From positions 434,001-498,000 of the forward strand of contig NZ_QWET01000001.1 in NCBI RefSeq assembly GCF_003573545.1: a stretch of DNA of 64,000 bases. Direction: 5' to 3'. The number at the start of each line of letters is the position of its first letter. Position 1 is the stretch's first letter. This document shows positions 24,825-33,943 of this stretch, piece by piece. A model generated the notes under the pieces. The model did not search any database, was not told where the DNA came from, and saw only the letters and a list, made by a program, of their open reading frames with translations. The stretch comes from Mariniphaga sediminis. GTDB lineage: Bacteria > Bacteroidota > Bacteroidia > Bacteroidales > Prolixibacteraceae. A program made the translations under genes and the position numbers.

Positions 24825-27259
24825 TGGATTTTTTTTCACATGCCAAAGATACTCCGCGGGGTAGAATCGGATCAAAATTACTCAAAAATCATCTGGAAAA
24901 TGTCAGGCTACAATTTCAGAAGGGATTAAAATATTCCTGCATTTCTGCAGACAAAAAAGATGTATTCGAAAGCGTTGCTATATTACACGATTTGGGAAAA
25001 TATACTCAATACTTTCAGGATTATTTGCTTGATCGCCCAAATGTAAATTATAATCTGAAATCACATTCAAGGTTTGGAGCATTTTATTTTTTGTCTAAAT
25101 ATTTTGACAAAGATCCTTTTGTAGCCGTTGTAGGATATTGGATCATATCGCAGCATCATAGTAATTTGCGGAGCCTGATGTCACTAAGAAGCGATTTTGG
25201 CAATGCGGAATTTGATTCTAAAATTTCATTTCTAAAGAGACAGCATAATTCTATTCATCCTTTTGAATCTGAAGTTAACAAAGAGCTGGGAATTGATGAT
25301 ATTGAAACATTCCCAGATAATTTGCAACCGTATCTAATCTATTTTAAAGCAATAAAACAGCTTCAAAAACACAGTAATATCCAAAACTACTTTTTAATCA
25401 ATTATCTCTTTTCTCTATTAATTGAAGCTGATAAGCTGGATGCATCTAATACAAAAGTTTATCAAAGAGTGGCATTATCTCCGTCGAAAGTGGATGAGGA
25501 CAAAGGTATGCCCAATCAACCATGGAATGAACATGCAACTGATTTTAGTAATCTTTCGCAAAATGAGTTGAGAAACCTTGTTCGAAGACGAGTAATCGAA
25601 AACCTTTCTAGCCAAAGCATTTTAAACCAACGAATTTTTACACTTACAGGGCCAACTGGAATTGGAAAGACTTTAACGGCTCTCGATTTTGCACTAAAGT
25701 TACGGGCTAAGATTCGAGATAAGGAAGGCCGCGAAGCACAAATCATTTATGCTTTACCGTTTATCAACATCATTGAGCAGTCTGACTCGGTATACCGAAA
25801 ATTATTTGGAGATAATGAGGCTAAAATTCTCTCGCATTACCAGTATGCCGATGCCCTAAGCCAAGAGGAAGATAGACAGGATGAAGAAAGTAAAGGCTAC
25901 AATCAAAAAGTAATGTCACTTGATACCTGGCAATGTGATATTGTAATCACGACATTTGTACAATTTCTACAAACCTTGATTGGCAATCGCAACAAACTGT
26001 TGAAAAAATTCAATCATTATGCTGGTAGTATCATCATTCTTGACGAAGTACAAACCATCGCATTAAAGCAATTGCCTCTTGTAGGTGCTGCACTTTACTA
26101 CCTTTCTAAATTTCTGGAAGCGCGCATTGTGCTGATGACGGCTACCAAACCCAAAGTGTTTGATTTGGCCAACGAAAAGATTCTGAAAGGAGAAGGAGAA
26201 GAAGCCCGCCCGGTTGAGCTTCTGGGAACCGATGAAGATGTTACAAAGGTTTTCCGGTCGTTTAATCGCACAAAGCTTTGTCCTAAAATTGAATCATCAA
26301 TTGAGAATTCACAGAATTTCGTTGATAATTATTTCAAAGAATATTGGTCAGTAGATAAATCGTGCCTGATAGTAGTCAATACTGTTAAACTTTCGATTGA
26401 TGTATTTTATAGTATTCAAAGTTATTTCGATGATAGAGGAATTAAGAATCCACTGCATTATCTATCAACAAATGTGGTACCTGCTGGACGACAACAGTTG
26501 ATTGAGCAGATTAAAGAAGAATTTCAGGCAACGCGAGAAAAGAAAGGATTAAAACCAGTATTAATATCGACTCAATGTGTTGAGGCTGGTGTGGATCTTG
26601 ATTTCGATATGGCCTTCCGTGACCTTGCACCAATCGATTCTATTATTCAGGTTGCCGGACGGGTTAACCGGGAATATAATAAAAGTTTTATTGGTTCAAT
26701 TTATATCGTTGATTTTGGGAAGTGTGGTAATATTTATGGGCCAATGACTGAAGGGACTGTCCGGCATGCAATTGCACATTTTACAAAAAAAGCCACACAA
26801 ATTGAAGAAAGAAATTACCTGAACTTGGTTACATTTTATTATAATAACATTTATAAAAAAAATGAAGATGGCTTTAGCTTTTCTCATAATTTCTTTAAAT
26901 CAATGAAAGAACTTAATTATGATGGTTCTGATTATTCTGTTTCAAAATATCAGGTAATTGAAAATGGATTCCACACAAACTCTGTATTTGTTGAGTGTGA
27001 TAAAGAAGCAATAAAATCACGCGAAATGTTTGAGAAAATGATTCATAAAGAGTGTTCACGTGAAGATTTTGAACCGTATCGAAAAATGTTTCATCAGCAT
27101 ATTATTGCTGTTCCTGATTATTTAGATAAGGTGAAAGAACTTGATCAATTAGCAGAAGGAATTTTATTGGTTCCTAATACTTGTATCGAGAATTACTACG
27201 ATTCAGTAACCGGATTTATCCGAGATAAAGTGGAGGACTTATCATGCACAATTCTCTAA
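24824..27259 (+). CDS. cas3: Cas3 HD nuclease-helicase
   Basis: An 811-residue protein with an N-terminal HD nuclease domain and a superfamily 2 helicase. The HD region shows an early FFSHAK, then AILHDLGKYTQYFQDYL near residue 55 and IISQHHSNL near residue 105. Helicase motif I (GPTGIGKTLTAL) is near residue 276, the DEVQ box (IILDEVQTI) near residue 407, and motif VI (QVAGRVNRE) near residue 610. A GTG three bases earlier is also in frame; the ATG overlapping the cas5 stop is preferred. It degrades DNA marked by Cascade. All expected catalytic motifs are intact, so the system looks active. Confidence 0.92.
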   Translation: MDFFSHAKDTPRGRIGSKLLKNHLENVRLQFQKGLKYSCISADKKDVFESVAILHDLGKYTQYFQDYLLDRPNVNYNLKSHSRFGAFYFLSKYFDKDPFVAVVGYWIISQHHSNLRSLMSLRSDFGNAEFDSKISFLKRQHNSIHPFESEVNKELGIDDIETFPDNLQPYLIYFKAIKQLQKHSNIQNYFLINYLFSLLIEADKLDASNTKVYQRVALSPSKVDEDKGMPNQPWNEHATDFSNLSQNELRNLVRRRVIENLSSQSILNQRIFTLTGPTGIGKTLTALDFALKLRAKIRDKEGREAQIIYALPFINIIEQSDSVYRKLFGDNEAKILSHYQYADALSQEEDRQDEESKGYNQKVMSLDTWQCDIVITTFVQFLQTLIGNRNKLLKKFNHYAGSIIILDEVQTIALKQLPLVGAALYYLSKFLEARIVLMTATKPKVFDLANEKILKGEGEEARPVELLGTDEDVTKVFRSFNRTKLCPKIESSIENSQNFVDNYFKEYWSVDKSCLIVVNTVKLSIDVFYSIQSYFDDRGIKNPLHYLSTNVVPAGRQQLIEQIKEEFQATREKKGLKPVLISTQCVEAGVDLDFDMAFRDLAPIDSIIQVAGRVNREYNKSFIGSIYIVDFGKCGNIYGPMTEGTVRHAIAHFTKKATQIEERNYLNLVTFYYNNIYKKNEDGFSFSHNFFKSMKELNYDGSDYSVSKYQVIENGFHTNSVFVECDKEAIKSREMFEKMIHKECSREDFEPYRKMFHQHIIAVPDYLDKVKELDQLAEGILLVPNTCIENYYDSVTGFIRDKVEDLSCTIL

Positions 27260-27271
27260 AACGAATCTACT

Positions 27272-27418
27272 ATGCAAATCAAACAAACTACCATCCAGTT
27301 CCCAATATATAGCTTTAAATATTTAACATACAAGCAGGAACAAAATAAAAAACTTGTTCGTTTTTCCGGACAAGTTTTGGCGTATTTATCCTTATTTCAG
27401 GCTATTTTGAAAGGTTAG
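27272..27418 (+). pseudogene. Remnant of a second cas6 5' end
   Basis: A 48-codon frame 12 bases after cas3 begins MQIKQTTIQFP, which closely matches the start of the intact cas6 downstream (MQITQTIIHFP). After about the first dozen codons similarity ends and a stop follows at 27416. DNA identity over the first 42 bases is also obvious. A strong hairpin lies within the frame. I read it as the start of the original cas6, broken when the DUF6398 gene and a new cas6 entered the operon; a tandem duplication is the alternative. The similarity is seen directly; the history is inferred. Confidence 0.55.
27349..27378 (+). terminator. Hairpin between cas3 and the DUF6398 gene
   Basis: AAAACTTGTTCG at 27349-27360 pairs with CGGACAAGTTTT at 27367-27378 with one wobble around a six-base loop. 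It is not followed by a good T-run, so it may only attenuate or protect the operon mRNA rather than end transcription. Confidence 0.4.
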
Positions 27419-27472
27419 TTGTACAAATAAAATAACACTTTATATGAAAAATTACAGAAATAATCATCAATA

Positions 27473-28201
27473 ATGCGTAATACAGGAAAATTGAATTCAG
27501 AAATAATCATTAAGCAGGTGAATGCCTATTGTAAAAAACATCTCAATAGCGAATACCGGGATATCTGCACTCGTGTATCTCAAGATTTAAAGGAGGATGA
27601 ACCGGGTATTTTTGAACGGGGAAAAGCAGAAATCTGGAGTGCTGCCATCGTTTGGGCAGTTGGAAACGCCAATTTTCTTGGTGACAAATCGTTTGAACCG
27701 TATGCTTCACTGGCTGATATTTGCAACTATTTTAATGTAAACAAATCAACGGTGGGGCAGAAAGCGTCAAGGATTCGAGATTTACTTGATATCAACCTTT
27801 GGAATCCTGATTACCGGACAAAAAATCCGGCAGGCGATTTTATCGATAGCCTGGTAATGACCCCCGAAGGTTTTATCATTCCTGCCAATATGCTCGATGA
27901 TGATTTGGAGGAGGAGCAAAATGCGGAACCAGAAGATGATGAGCCAACAGAATACCTGGTGGTTTTAAGCTCATTAAAAAATGTGGATAACGCTTCTTTG
28001 TACCAATTGGAATACATCGTAAGGAAGGCGCTTTCAGCAGAAAGCAAATTTATAGCTATTGAGAAACAACATTTAAAAACTGTTTTGATAACATTCTATG
28101 GAACAATGGCGGATGTAGTAGCAATGGAAAATAAATTACAATCTTCCGGCTTCTCCATAGCCAATCTTTATTATGCAGATTACGATAATAATGAACAGTA
28201 A
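27473..28201 (+). CDS. DUF6398-domain protein inserted in the cas operon
   Basis: A 242-residue protein between cas3 and cas6, ten bases before cas6. Residues 1-115 match the DUF6398 pattern: VNAYCKKHLNSEYRDICTRV, then KAEIWSAAIVWAVGNANFLG, YASLADICNYFNVNKSTVGQ and ASRIRDLLDINLWNPDY. The middle part looks like an HTH (NVNKSTVGQKASRIRDLL), suggesting DNA binding. An acidic linker (DDDLEEEQNAEPEDDEPTEY) leads to a second alpha/beta domain (LVVLSSLKNVDNASLYQLEY onward). No function is known to me for this family. It is not a standard type I-B cas gene, and the neighbouring cas6 remnant suggests it arrived by recombination. A role as an accessory or regulatory factor of the system is an inference. 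Confidence 0.75.
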   Translation: MRNTGKLNSEIIIKQVNAYCKKHLNSEYRDICTRVSQDLKEDEPGIFERGKAEIWSAAIVWAVGNANFLGDKSFEPYASLADICNYFNVNKSTVGQKASRIRDLLDINLWNPDYRTKNPAGDFIDSLVMTPEGFIIPANMLDDDLEEEQNAEPEDDEPTEYLVVLSSLKNVDNASLYQLEYIVRKALSAESKFIAIEKQHLKTVLITFYGTMADVVAMENKLQSSGFSIANLYYADYDNNEQ

Positions 28202-28210
28202 ATTAAAATA

Positions 28211-28870
28211 ATGCAAATTACTCAAACCATCATCCACTTTCCCGATATTCAGCTTCAAACCCGCGATGCGCATAAATTGCGCGGCTATTTTGGCAACCTG
28301 TTTAAAGAACATTCGCCTTTGCTGCATAACCATTATCAGAATGGAAAAACAAGGTATGCCTACCCGCTGGTGCAATACAAGGTTATTGATAAAACACCAT
28401 TGCTGGTTGGCTTTCAGGAAGGAGCCGATCTGCTGGTTTCGCTGTTCCTGAAAATAAAAGAAATGGAAATAGAAGGGCGGCAATTCCCGGTACGGGCAAA
28501 AAATATTCAGCAAAAACAATACAACCTCACGGTGAACCAACAGCTTTACAATTACCGGTTCAAAACCCTGTGGATGGCGCTGAACCAGGATAACCACCGG
28601 AAATACCAGCCATTGGACGAAACCGCAAAAGCTCAGTTCCTAAACCGCCAGTTACAAAACAATATTCTCAGTTTTTATAAAGGACTGTCGTTTCGTATAT
28701 CGGAACGCATAATGGCCATTGCACGGGTAGATGAAAAACAAACCCGGTTTAAAGACCAGACCATGCTGGCTTTCGACGGCGAATTTACCACCAATGCCTT
28801 TCTTCCCGAAATGGCCGGTATTGGAAAAGCTGTCAGCCGCGGTTTTGGCACCGTACATCTAATACAATAA
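28211..28870 (+). CDS. cas6: Cas6 crRNA-processing endonuclease
   Basis: A 219-residue protein of the Bacteroidota-type Cas6. It carries the N-terminal MQITQTIIHFPDIQLQTRD region and a Gly-rich loop near the C-terminus (GIGKAVSRGFGTVHL), the hallmark of the RAMP fold. A candidate catalytic His lies in the LRGYFGN...HSPLLHNHYQNG region near residues 34-44. It would cut the repeat transcript eight bases before the spacer, leaving AUUGAAAC as the 5' handle. It follows the DUF6398 gene by nine bases and precedes cas1 by ten. Confidence 0.88.
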   Translation: MQITQTIIHFPDIQLQTRDAHKLRGYFGNLFKEHSPLLHNHYQNGKTRYAYPLVQYKVIDKTPLLVGFQEGADLLVSLFLKIKEMEIEGRQFPVRAKNIQQKQYNLTVNQQLYNYRFKTLWMALNQDNHRKYQPLDETAKAQFLNRQLQNNILSFYKGLSFRISERIMAIARVDEKQTRFKDQTMLAFDGEFTTNAFLPEMAGIGKAVSRGFGTVHLIQ

Positions 28871-28880
28871 AGTTTGAAAC

Positions 28881-29873
28881 ATGCAACTAATTATCAACAC
28901 CTGGGGAACCTATGTACACATAAAAGATGAACTGTTCGAAGTAACCCTGCCCAAAGACGGCGAAAAACAAAAACACCACTTTGCCAGTCAGAAAGTAACT
29001 TCCATTTTAATGAGCAAAGGCGCGGCTATCAGCACCGATGCCATTATTCTGGCTATGAAAAACAACATCGACATTATTGTTTTTGAATACGACGGAATGC
29101 CGGTTGGCCGGTTCTGGCACAGCAAGCCGGGCAGCACCTCGCGTATTCGCAAGCAACAACTCGATGCCAGTTTAAATCAGACGGGGGTATTCTGGATAAA
29201 ATGCTGGCTTGCAGCCAAACTCACCAATCAAATTGAATTCCTTAAACGGCTCAAAAATCACCGTCCTGCCACAGCTGGCACAATCCAGGAGAAGATTGAT
29301 GCCATTTCTGGGTTAAAAATAAAAATTGAAAAGAAGGACGCGGAGAAAATAGATGAAATCGATAGCTCGCTCCGTGGTTTTGAAGGAACAGCTGGGCGTG
29401 TGTATTTCCAGGTTTTGAGTTCGTTGCTGAACGAAAGATACCAGTTTGAAGGGCGCAGCTTCAGGCCTGCAAAGGATCCATTTAATGCGTTTTTGAATTA
29501 TGCCTATGGCGTTTTGTACAGCCGTGTGGAGAAAGTGCTGGTTATTGCTGGTCTCGACCCGTATGTGGGATTTATGCATCGCGATGATTACAATACAAAA
29601 AGTATGGTATTCGATTTTATTGAGCCTTACCGCATTTATGCCGACGAGGTGGTGTTCAAACTATTCTCCGCAAAAAAGGTAAACGACAGTCATACCGATT
29701 CCATTACAAACGGGATAAGCCTGAATGCTGAAGGGAAAAATTTGCTGATGCAGTCGCTAATGAAATTTCTGGATGAAGATAAAATCAGGTACAAAGGGCG
29801 CAACCAAACCCGGATGAATGCCATGCAGATGGATGCCCACCAGTTTGCCAACCGTTTAATACAAAAATTATGA
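28881..29873 (+). CDS. cas1: Cas1 adaptation integrase
   Basis: A 330-residue protein that, with Cas2, inserts new spacers. The metal-binding residues are visible: E168 in FEGTAGRVYF, H233 in YVGFMHRDDYNTKS, and D245/E248 in VFDFIEPYR. The N-terminal beta-domain (INTWGTYVHIKDELF and TDAIILAMKNNIDIIVF) is complete. It overlaps cas2 by four bases (ATGA). Confidence 0.93.
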   Translation: MQLIINTWGTYVHIKDELFEVTLPKDGEKQKHHFASQKVTSILMSKGAAISTDAIILAMKNNIDIIVFEYDGMPVGRFWHSKPGSTSRIRKQQLDASLNQTGVFWIKCWLAAKLTNQIEFLKRLKNHRPATAGTIQEKIDAISGLKIKIEKKDAEKIDEIDSSLRGFEGTAGRVYFQVLSSLLNERYQFEGRSFRPAKDPFNAFLNYAYGVLYSRVEKVLVIAGLDPYVGFMHRDDYNTKSMVFDFIEPYRIYADEVVFKLFSAKKVNDSHTDSITNGISLNAEGKNLLMQSLMKFLDEDKIRYKGRNQTRMNAMQMDAHQFANRLIQKL

Positions 29874-30160
29874 TTTGTTGGGTATTGTATGATATAAAAA
29901 AGGACAGGCCGCGAGCCAAAGTTGCAAAAAAATGTAAACTCGCAGGGTTATACCGGGTGCAGAAATCGGTTTTCCTCGGCAGTCTCGAAGACAACGATAA
30001 GGATACTTTGGAACTGGAAGTAACCGAGCTAATCGACGAAGAGACTGATTCGGTTTACATTTTCCCGATGAGCAAAAACGAACTCAGGCAAACCTCATTG
30101 CTCGGGCAGGCTTTTGATAAAAAACTAATTACCGACGAAGTTAAAGCGTTGTTTTTCTGA
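29870..30160 (+). CDS. cas2: Cas2 adaptation protein
   Basis: A 96-residue protein with the ferredoxin-like Cas2 start (MICWVLYDIKKDRPRAKVAK), where D8 is the conserved acidic residue, followed by GLYRVQKSVFLGSLED and SVYIFPMSKNELRQ. It overlaps cas1 by four bases and cas4 by one, so the three adaptation genes are translated together. Confidence 0.92.
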   Translation: MICWVLYDIKKDRPRAKVAKKCKLAGLYRVQKSVFLGSLEDNDKDTLELEVTELIDEETDSVYIFPMSKNELRQTSLLGQAFDKKLITDEVKALFF

Positions 30161-30732
30161 TGTCAGTTACACCATCACATATTATTGAATACCTCTACTG
30201 TCCCAGGTTTACTTATTTTGAATATGTATTGTGTATCCCGCAATACGAAGAAAGGCATTATAAGGTAGAGAAGGGGAGACAGGTCCATGACCAGAAACTG
30301 GAAAGAAACAAAGATTACCTGCGAAAAAGAATAGGTGCCATTGAAAAATATCCTGAACAGTACCTGACCAATGATTTATTGCGTGGGAAGATTGATGAAG
30401 TCCTGCTTTTAAATAATGGGACAATGGCCCCTCTTGATTATAAATTTGCTAAATTTAAAGATCGAATTTATGAAACGTATCGTACGCAGTTGGAATGTTA
30501 TGCTGTATTGATTGAAAGTAATTTTCAGAAAAAGGTGGAAAAAGGTTTTCTGGTTTATACCCGTTCTTTGAATAAGTTAGTTGAAGTGCCCATAGATGAA
30601 AAAGCCAAATCAGAAATTCGGCACGTTTGTAGAGAAGTCAATGATGTGGTTGAAAAAAATGTTTTCCCAAAGGCGACAAAATACAAACAACGTTGTGTCG
30701 GGTGCACCTACCGGAATATTTGTGTAAAATAG
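30160..30732 (+). CDS. cas4: Cas4 exonuclease with iron-sulfur cluster
   Basis: A 190-residue RecB-family nuclease that trims pre-spacers and selects the PAM end. The four cluster cysteines are C14 in IEYLYCPRFTYFEY and C179, C182, C188 in KQRCVGCTYRNICVK. Nuclease core motifs include GKIDEVLLLNNGTMAPLDYKFAK with the D and the DYK triad, and YETYRTQLECYAVLIE with the Q-x-x-x-Y motif. The order cas1-cas2-cas4, with cas4 last and next to the array, differs from the usual cas4-cas1-cas2 of type I-B. Confidence 0.92.
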   Translation: MSVTPSHIIEYLYCPRFTYFEYVLCIPQYEERHYKVEKGRQVHDQKLERNKDYLRKRIGAIEKYPEQYLTNDLLRGKIDEVLLLNNGTMAPLDYKFAKFKDRIYETYRTQLECYAVLIESNFQKKVEKGFLVYTRSLNKLVEVPIDEKAKSEIRHVCREVNDVVEKNVFPKATKYKQRCVGCTYRNICVK

Positions 30733-30925
30733 TTTTACGGGTGGTAATTTATTTGAAGAAGTGGAGGATCAGTATTTAAGGTGTTGTAAATAAGAAATAT
30801 AGATTTTCGGAAATGAATGGGAAATCATATAGAATGAAGTTCTTTGACATATTGAAAATAGGAAAATACATAATTATAAACTATTTATATTCGGCTGGAA
30901 TACAGAGCGTAGAATGAAGCTACGG
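30733..30925 (+). promoter_or_regulatory. CRISPR leader
   Basis: An AT-rich 193-base stretch between cas4 and the first repeat. It has no gene. It contains TTCTTTGACATATTGAAAAT near 30839-30860 and a small hairpin CGTAG/CTACG (30909-30924) immediately before the first repeat. Array polarity (perfect repeats at this end, decayed ones at the far end) supports this as the leader with the array promoter. Confidence 0.7.
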
Positions 30926-33900
30926 CTCCCAGACGAAGTTCCAACAGAAAAAGGATTGAAACATAATAGCTTCAATCCAGTAAGTTGTCGTCTTGGCCTC
31001 CCAGACGAAGTTCCAACAGAAAAAGGATTGAAACAAACCGCCGCCTCCTATATTGCAAATTGATAACTTCCTCCCAGACGAAGTTCCAACAGAAAAAGGA
31101 TTGAAACACCAATGTAGGCGATGGTTGGTTAAGGGTTTGGTACTCCCAGACGAAGTTCCAACAGAAAAAGGATTGAAACCAAAACTGAATTTGAAAAATC
31201 AAATAATGACCCCACACTCCCAGACGAAGTTCCAACAGAAAAAGGATTGAAACTAATAAATGGGGCAGTTGAATGTATAATTCAGTTCGCTCCCAGACGA
31301 AGTTCCAACAGAAAAAGGATTGAAACAAAACAGAGCTTACAGTTTTAGAACCTGAGAAAAGTTCTCCCAGACGAAGTTCCAACAGAAAAAGGATTGAAAC
31401 TATCTCATAATTTTTATTTAATTCCCAGTATTTTCACTCCCAGACGAAGTTCCAACAGAAAAAGGATTGAAACGGATTGAAAGCGCCACGGTTTTTAAAC
31501 CCCAAACACTCCCAGACGAAGTTCCAACAGAAAAAGGATTGAAACAGTAGTTGGTTTGAATTGAAAAGATTCAAATTCAAACTCCCAGACGAAGTTCCAA
31601 CAGAAAAAGGATTGAAACAATATGTTCACCCTAACCTTTACAAAAAGTACCTCAAACTCCCAGACGAAGTTCCAACAGAAAAAGGATTGAAACTCATTCC
31701 AAAGTCAGGAGGAACAGCAGACGGCGATGCGCTCCCAGACGAAGTTCCAACAGAAAAAGGATTGAAACTCGTAGACATAATCGGGATGCATAGGAATATT
31801 CAACCTCCCAGACGAAGTTCCAACAGAAAAAGGATTGAAACGGGACATTACGCAAAACATTGACAATATAGATAATGACTCCCAGACGAAGTTCCAACAG
31901 AAAAAGGATTGAAACGCTAAAAATCCAACAATACAAGATATCCGGGAGGCTCCCAGACGAAGTTCCAACAGAAAAAGGATTGAAACTGCGATAGGTGAAG
32001 GAGCCCCGATATGGCGCACATACTCCCAGACGAAGTTCCAACAGAAAAAGGATTGAAACAAAAATATAACGCCATTAGTGGCTAAAATTTGAGAACTCCC
32101 AGACGAAGTTCCAACAGAAAAAGGATTGAAACCTACCCGATTGGAGTTTGATGCCATTACCCGCCTGCCTCCCAGACGAAGTTCCAACAGAAAAAGGATT
32201 GAAACTATTTACCGAAGTAAGCGAAGTAAGAAAAGTAAGGACTCCCAGACGAAGTTCCAACAGAAAAAGGATTGAAACATAGTTTAGCTCAATATCTTTC
32301 TGGTTTTTTGTCAGACTCCCAGACGAAGTTCCAACAGAAAAAGGATTGAAACATACAAATAAGATAATATATCAGATTCATCGTCTGCTCCCAGACGAAG
32401 TTCCAACAGAAAAAGGATTGAAACTTTCTACTCTAAGCTGATTACTGGTTCCATTGCGCGCTCCCAGACGAAGTTCCAACAGAAAAAGGATTGAAACAAT
32501 GTGTCGGTGGGGGTTATAGTCGTCAGGGTGTCGCTCCCAGACGAAGTTCCAACAGAAAAAGGATTGAAACTATATACCACAAGAGAAGCAGAAGGAGCAG
32601 TTATATCTCCCAGACGAAGTTCCAACAGAAAAAGGATTGAAACTGGAAGTTGGCATAATGTGCAAAATCCGGCTGTACCTCCCAGACGAAGTTCCAACAG
32701 AAAAAGGATTGAAACTTTTGATGGGTGCAGCAGCCGTTCCGGGACTTATTCTCCCAGACGAAGTTCCAACAGAAAAAGGATTGAAACCCGGCCAGCGCAG
32801 GAGGCAATGCAGATGCAACAACAGCTCCCAGACGAAGTTCCAACAGAAAAAGGATTGAAACAGAAATATTATGAGTCAGCATACAACCGGAATTTCAGCT
32901 CCCAGACGAAGTTCCAACAGAAAAAGGATTGAAACTGGCTGTAACCCGCATAAACAGGAACATATTCAGTTCTCCCAGACGAAGTTCCAACAGAAAAAGG
33001 ATTGAAACAAGTTTTCAAATATCCAGTCAATGGCTGCTGGTGAAACTCCCAGACGAAGTTCCAACAGAAAAAGGATTGAAACTTGTAATATCAGCGGCAA
33101 CTGCTCCTGTATATGCTGCCTCCCAGACGAAGTTCCAACAGAAAAAGGATTGAAACATCAAAACCTCTGTACGACGGAATTAAAATAGAAGCTCCCAGAC
33201 GAAGTTCCAACAGAAAAAGGATTGAAACCGAATACCGGTCATAGTCGCTAAAAACTCCATTTCCTCCCAGACGAAGTTCCAACAGAAAAAGGATTGAAAC
33301 TAACGGAACTATTTCAGAACTGATAATCTATAATCCTCCCAGACGAAGTTCCAACAGAAAAAGGATTGAAACGCAGTTCAAAATACAAATCCTCCTCTGT
33401 TTTCCTCCGGCCTCCCAGACGAAGTTCCAACAGAAAAAGGATTGAAACTAACGGAACTATTTCAGAACTGATAATCTATAATCCTCCCAGACGAAGTTCC
33501 AACAGAAAAAGGATTGAAACACAAAACCACAAACCTCTGTACGACGGAATTAAAATACTCCCAGACGAAGTTCCAACAGAAAAAGGATTGAAACTCTTAT
33601 GTCCCACAACTCAACACTTTTTTTGATGGCTCCCGGACGAAGCTCCAACAGAATAAGGATTGAAACGCCGGTCTACAACATCGTGATGCTCGGCATATAT
33701 CACTCCCAGACGAAGCTCCAACAGAATAAGGATTGAAACTGAAGTACGTCCGGTTGATTTAGAGGAAAAGGCCCTCTCCCAGACGAAGTTCCAACAGAAC
33801 AAGGATTGAAACTGACGAGGGCAATCCTGCAAAGCATCCGGTTGATTACTCCCGGACGAAGTTCCAACAGAACAAGGATTGAAACATGAATGCGCGGTTA

Positions 33901-33943
33901 CAAACCGCACGTCCCTGTTGTGCTCCCAGCAGAAGTAGCAATG
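30926..33943 (+). CRISPR. Type I-B CRISPR array, 41 full 37-base repeats plus one decayed end repeat
   Basis: The repeat is 37 bases, starting CTCCCAGACG and ending AGGATTGAAAC. The last eight bases ATTGAAAC are the typical type I-B crRNA 5' handle, so transcription runs on the plus strand. I counted 41 full copies from 30926 to 33885 and a truncated, mutated copy at 33923-33943. Spacers are 34-39 bases. The first 37 repeats (to 33594) look identical. From 33630 on each copy carries substitutions such as CCCGGACG, AAGCTCC, AGAATAAGG and AGAACAAGG. The spacer 33301-33335 is repeated exactly at 33449-33483, and spacers at 33157-33191 and 33521-33557 share 27 bases. Many short open frames here are repeat artefacts. 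Confidence 0.98.

Noticed and set aside
33923-33943. Counting the last repeat as a functional repeat
   Set aside because: It keeps only the first part of the repeat, carries changes, and lacks the ATTGAAAC end.
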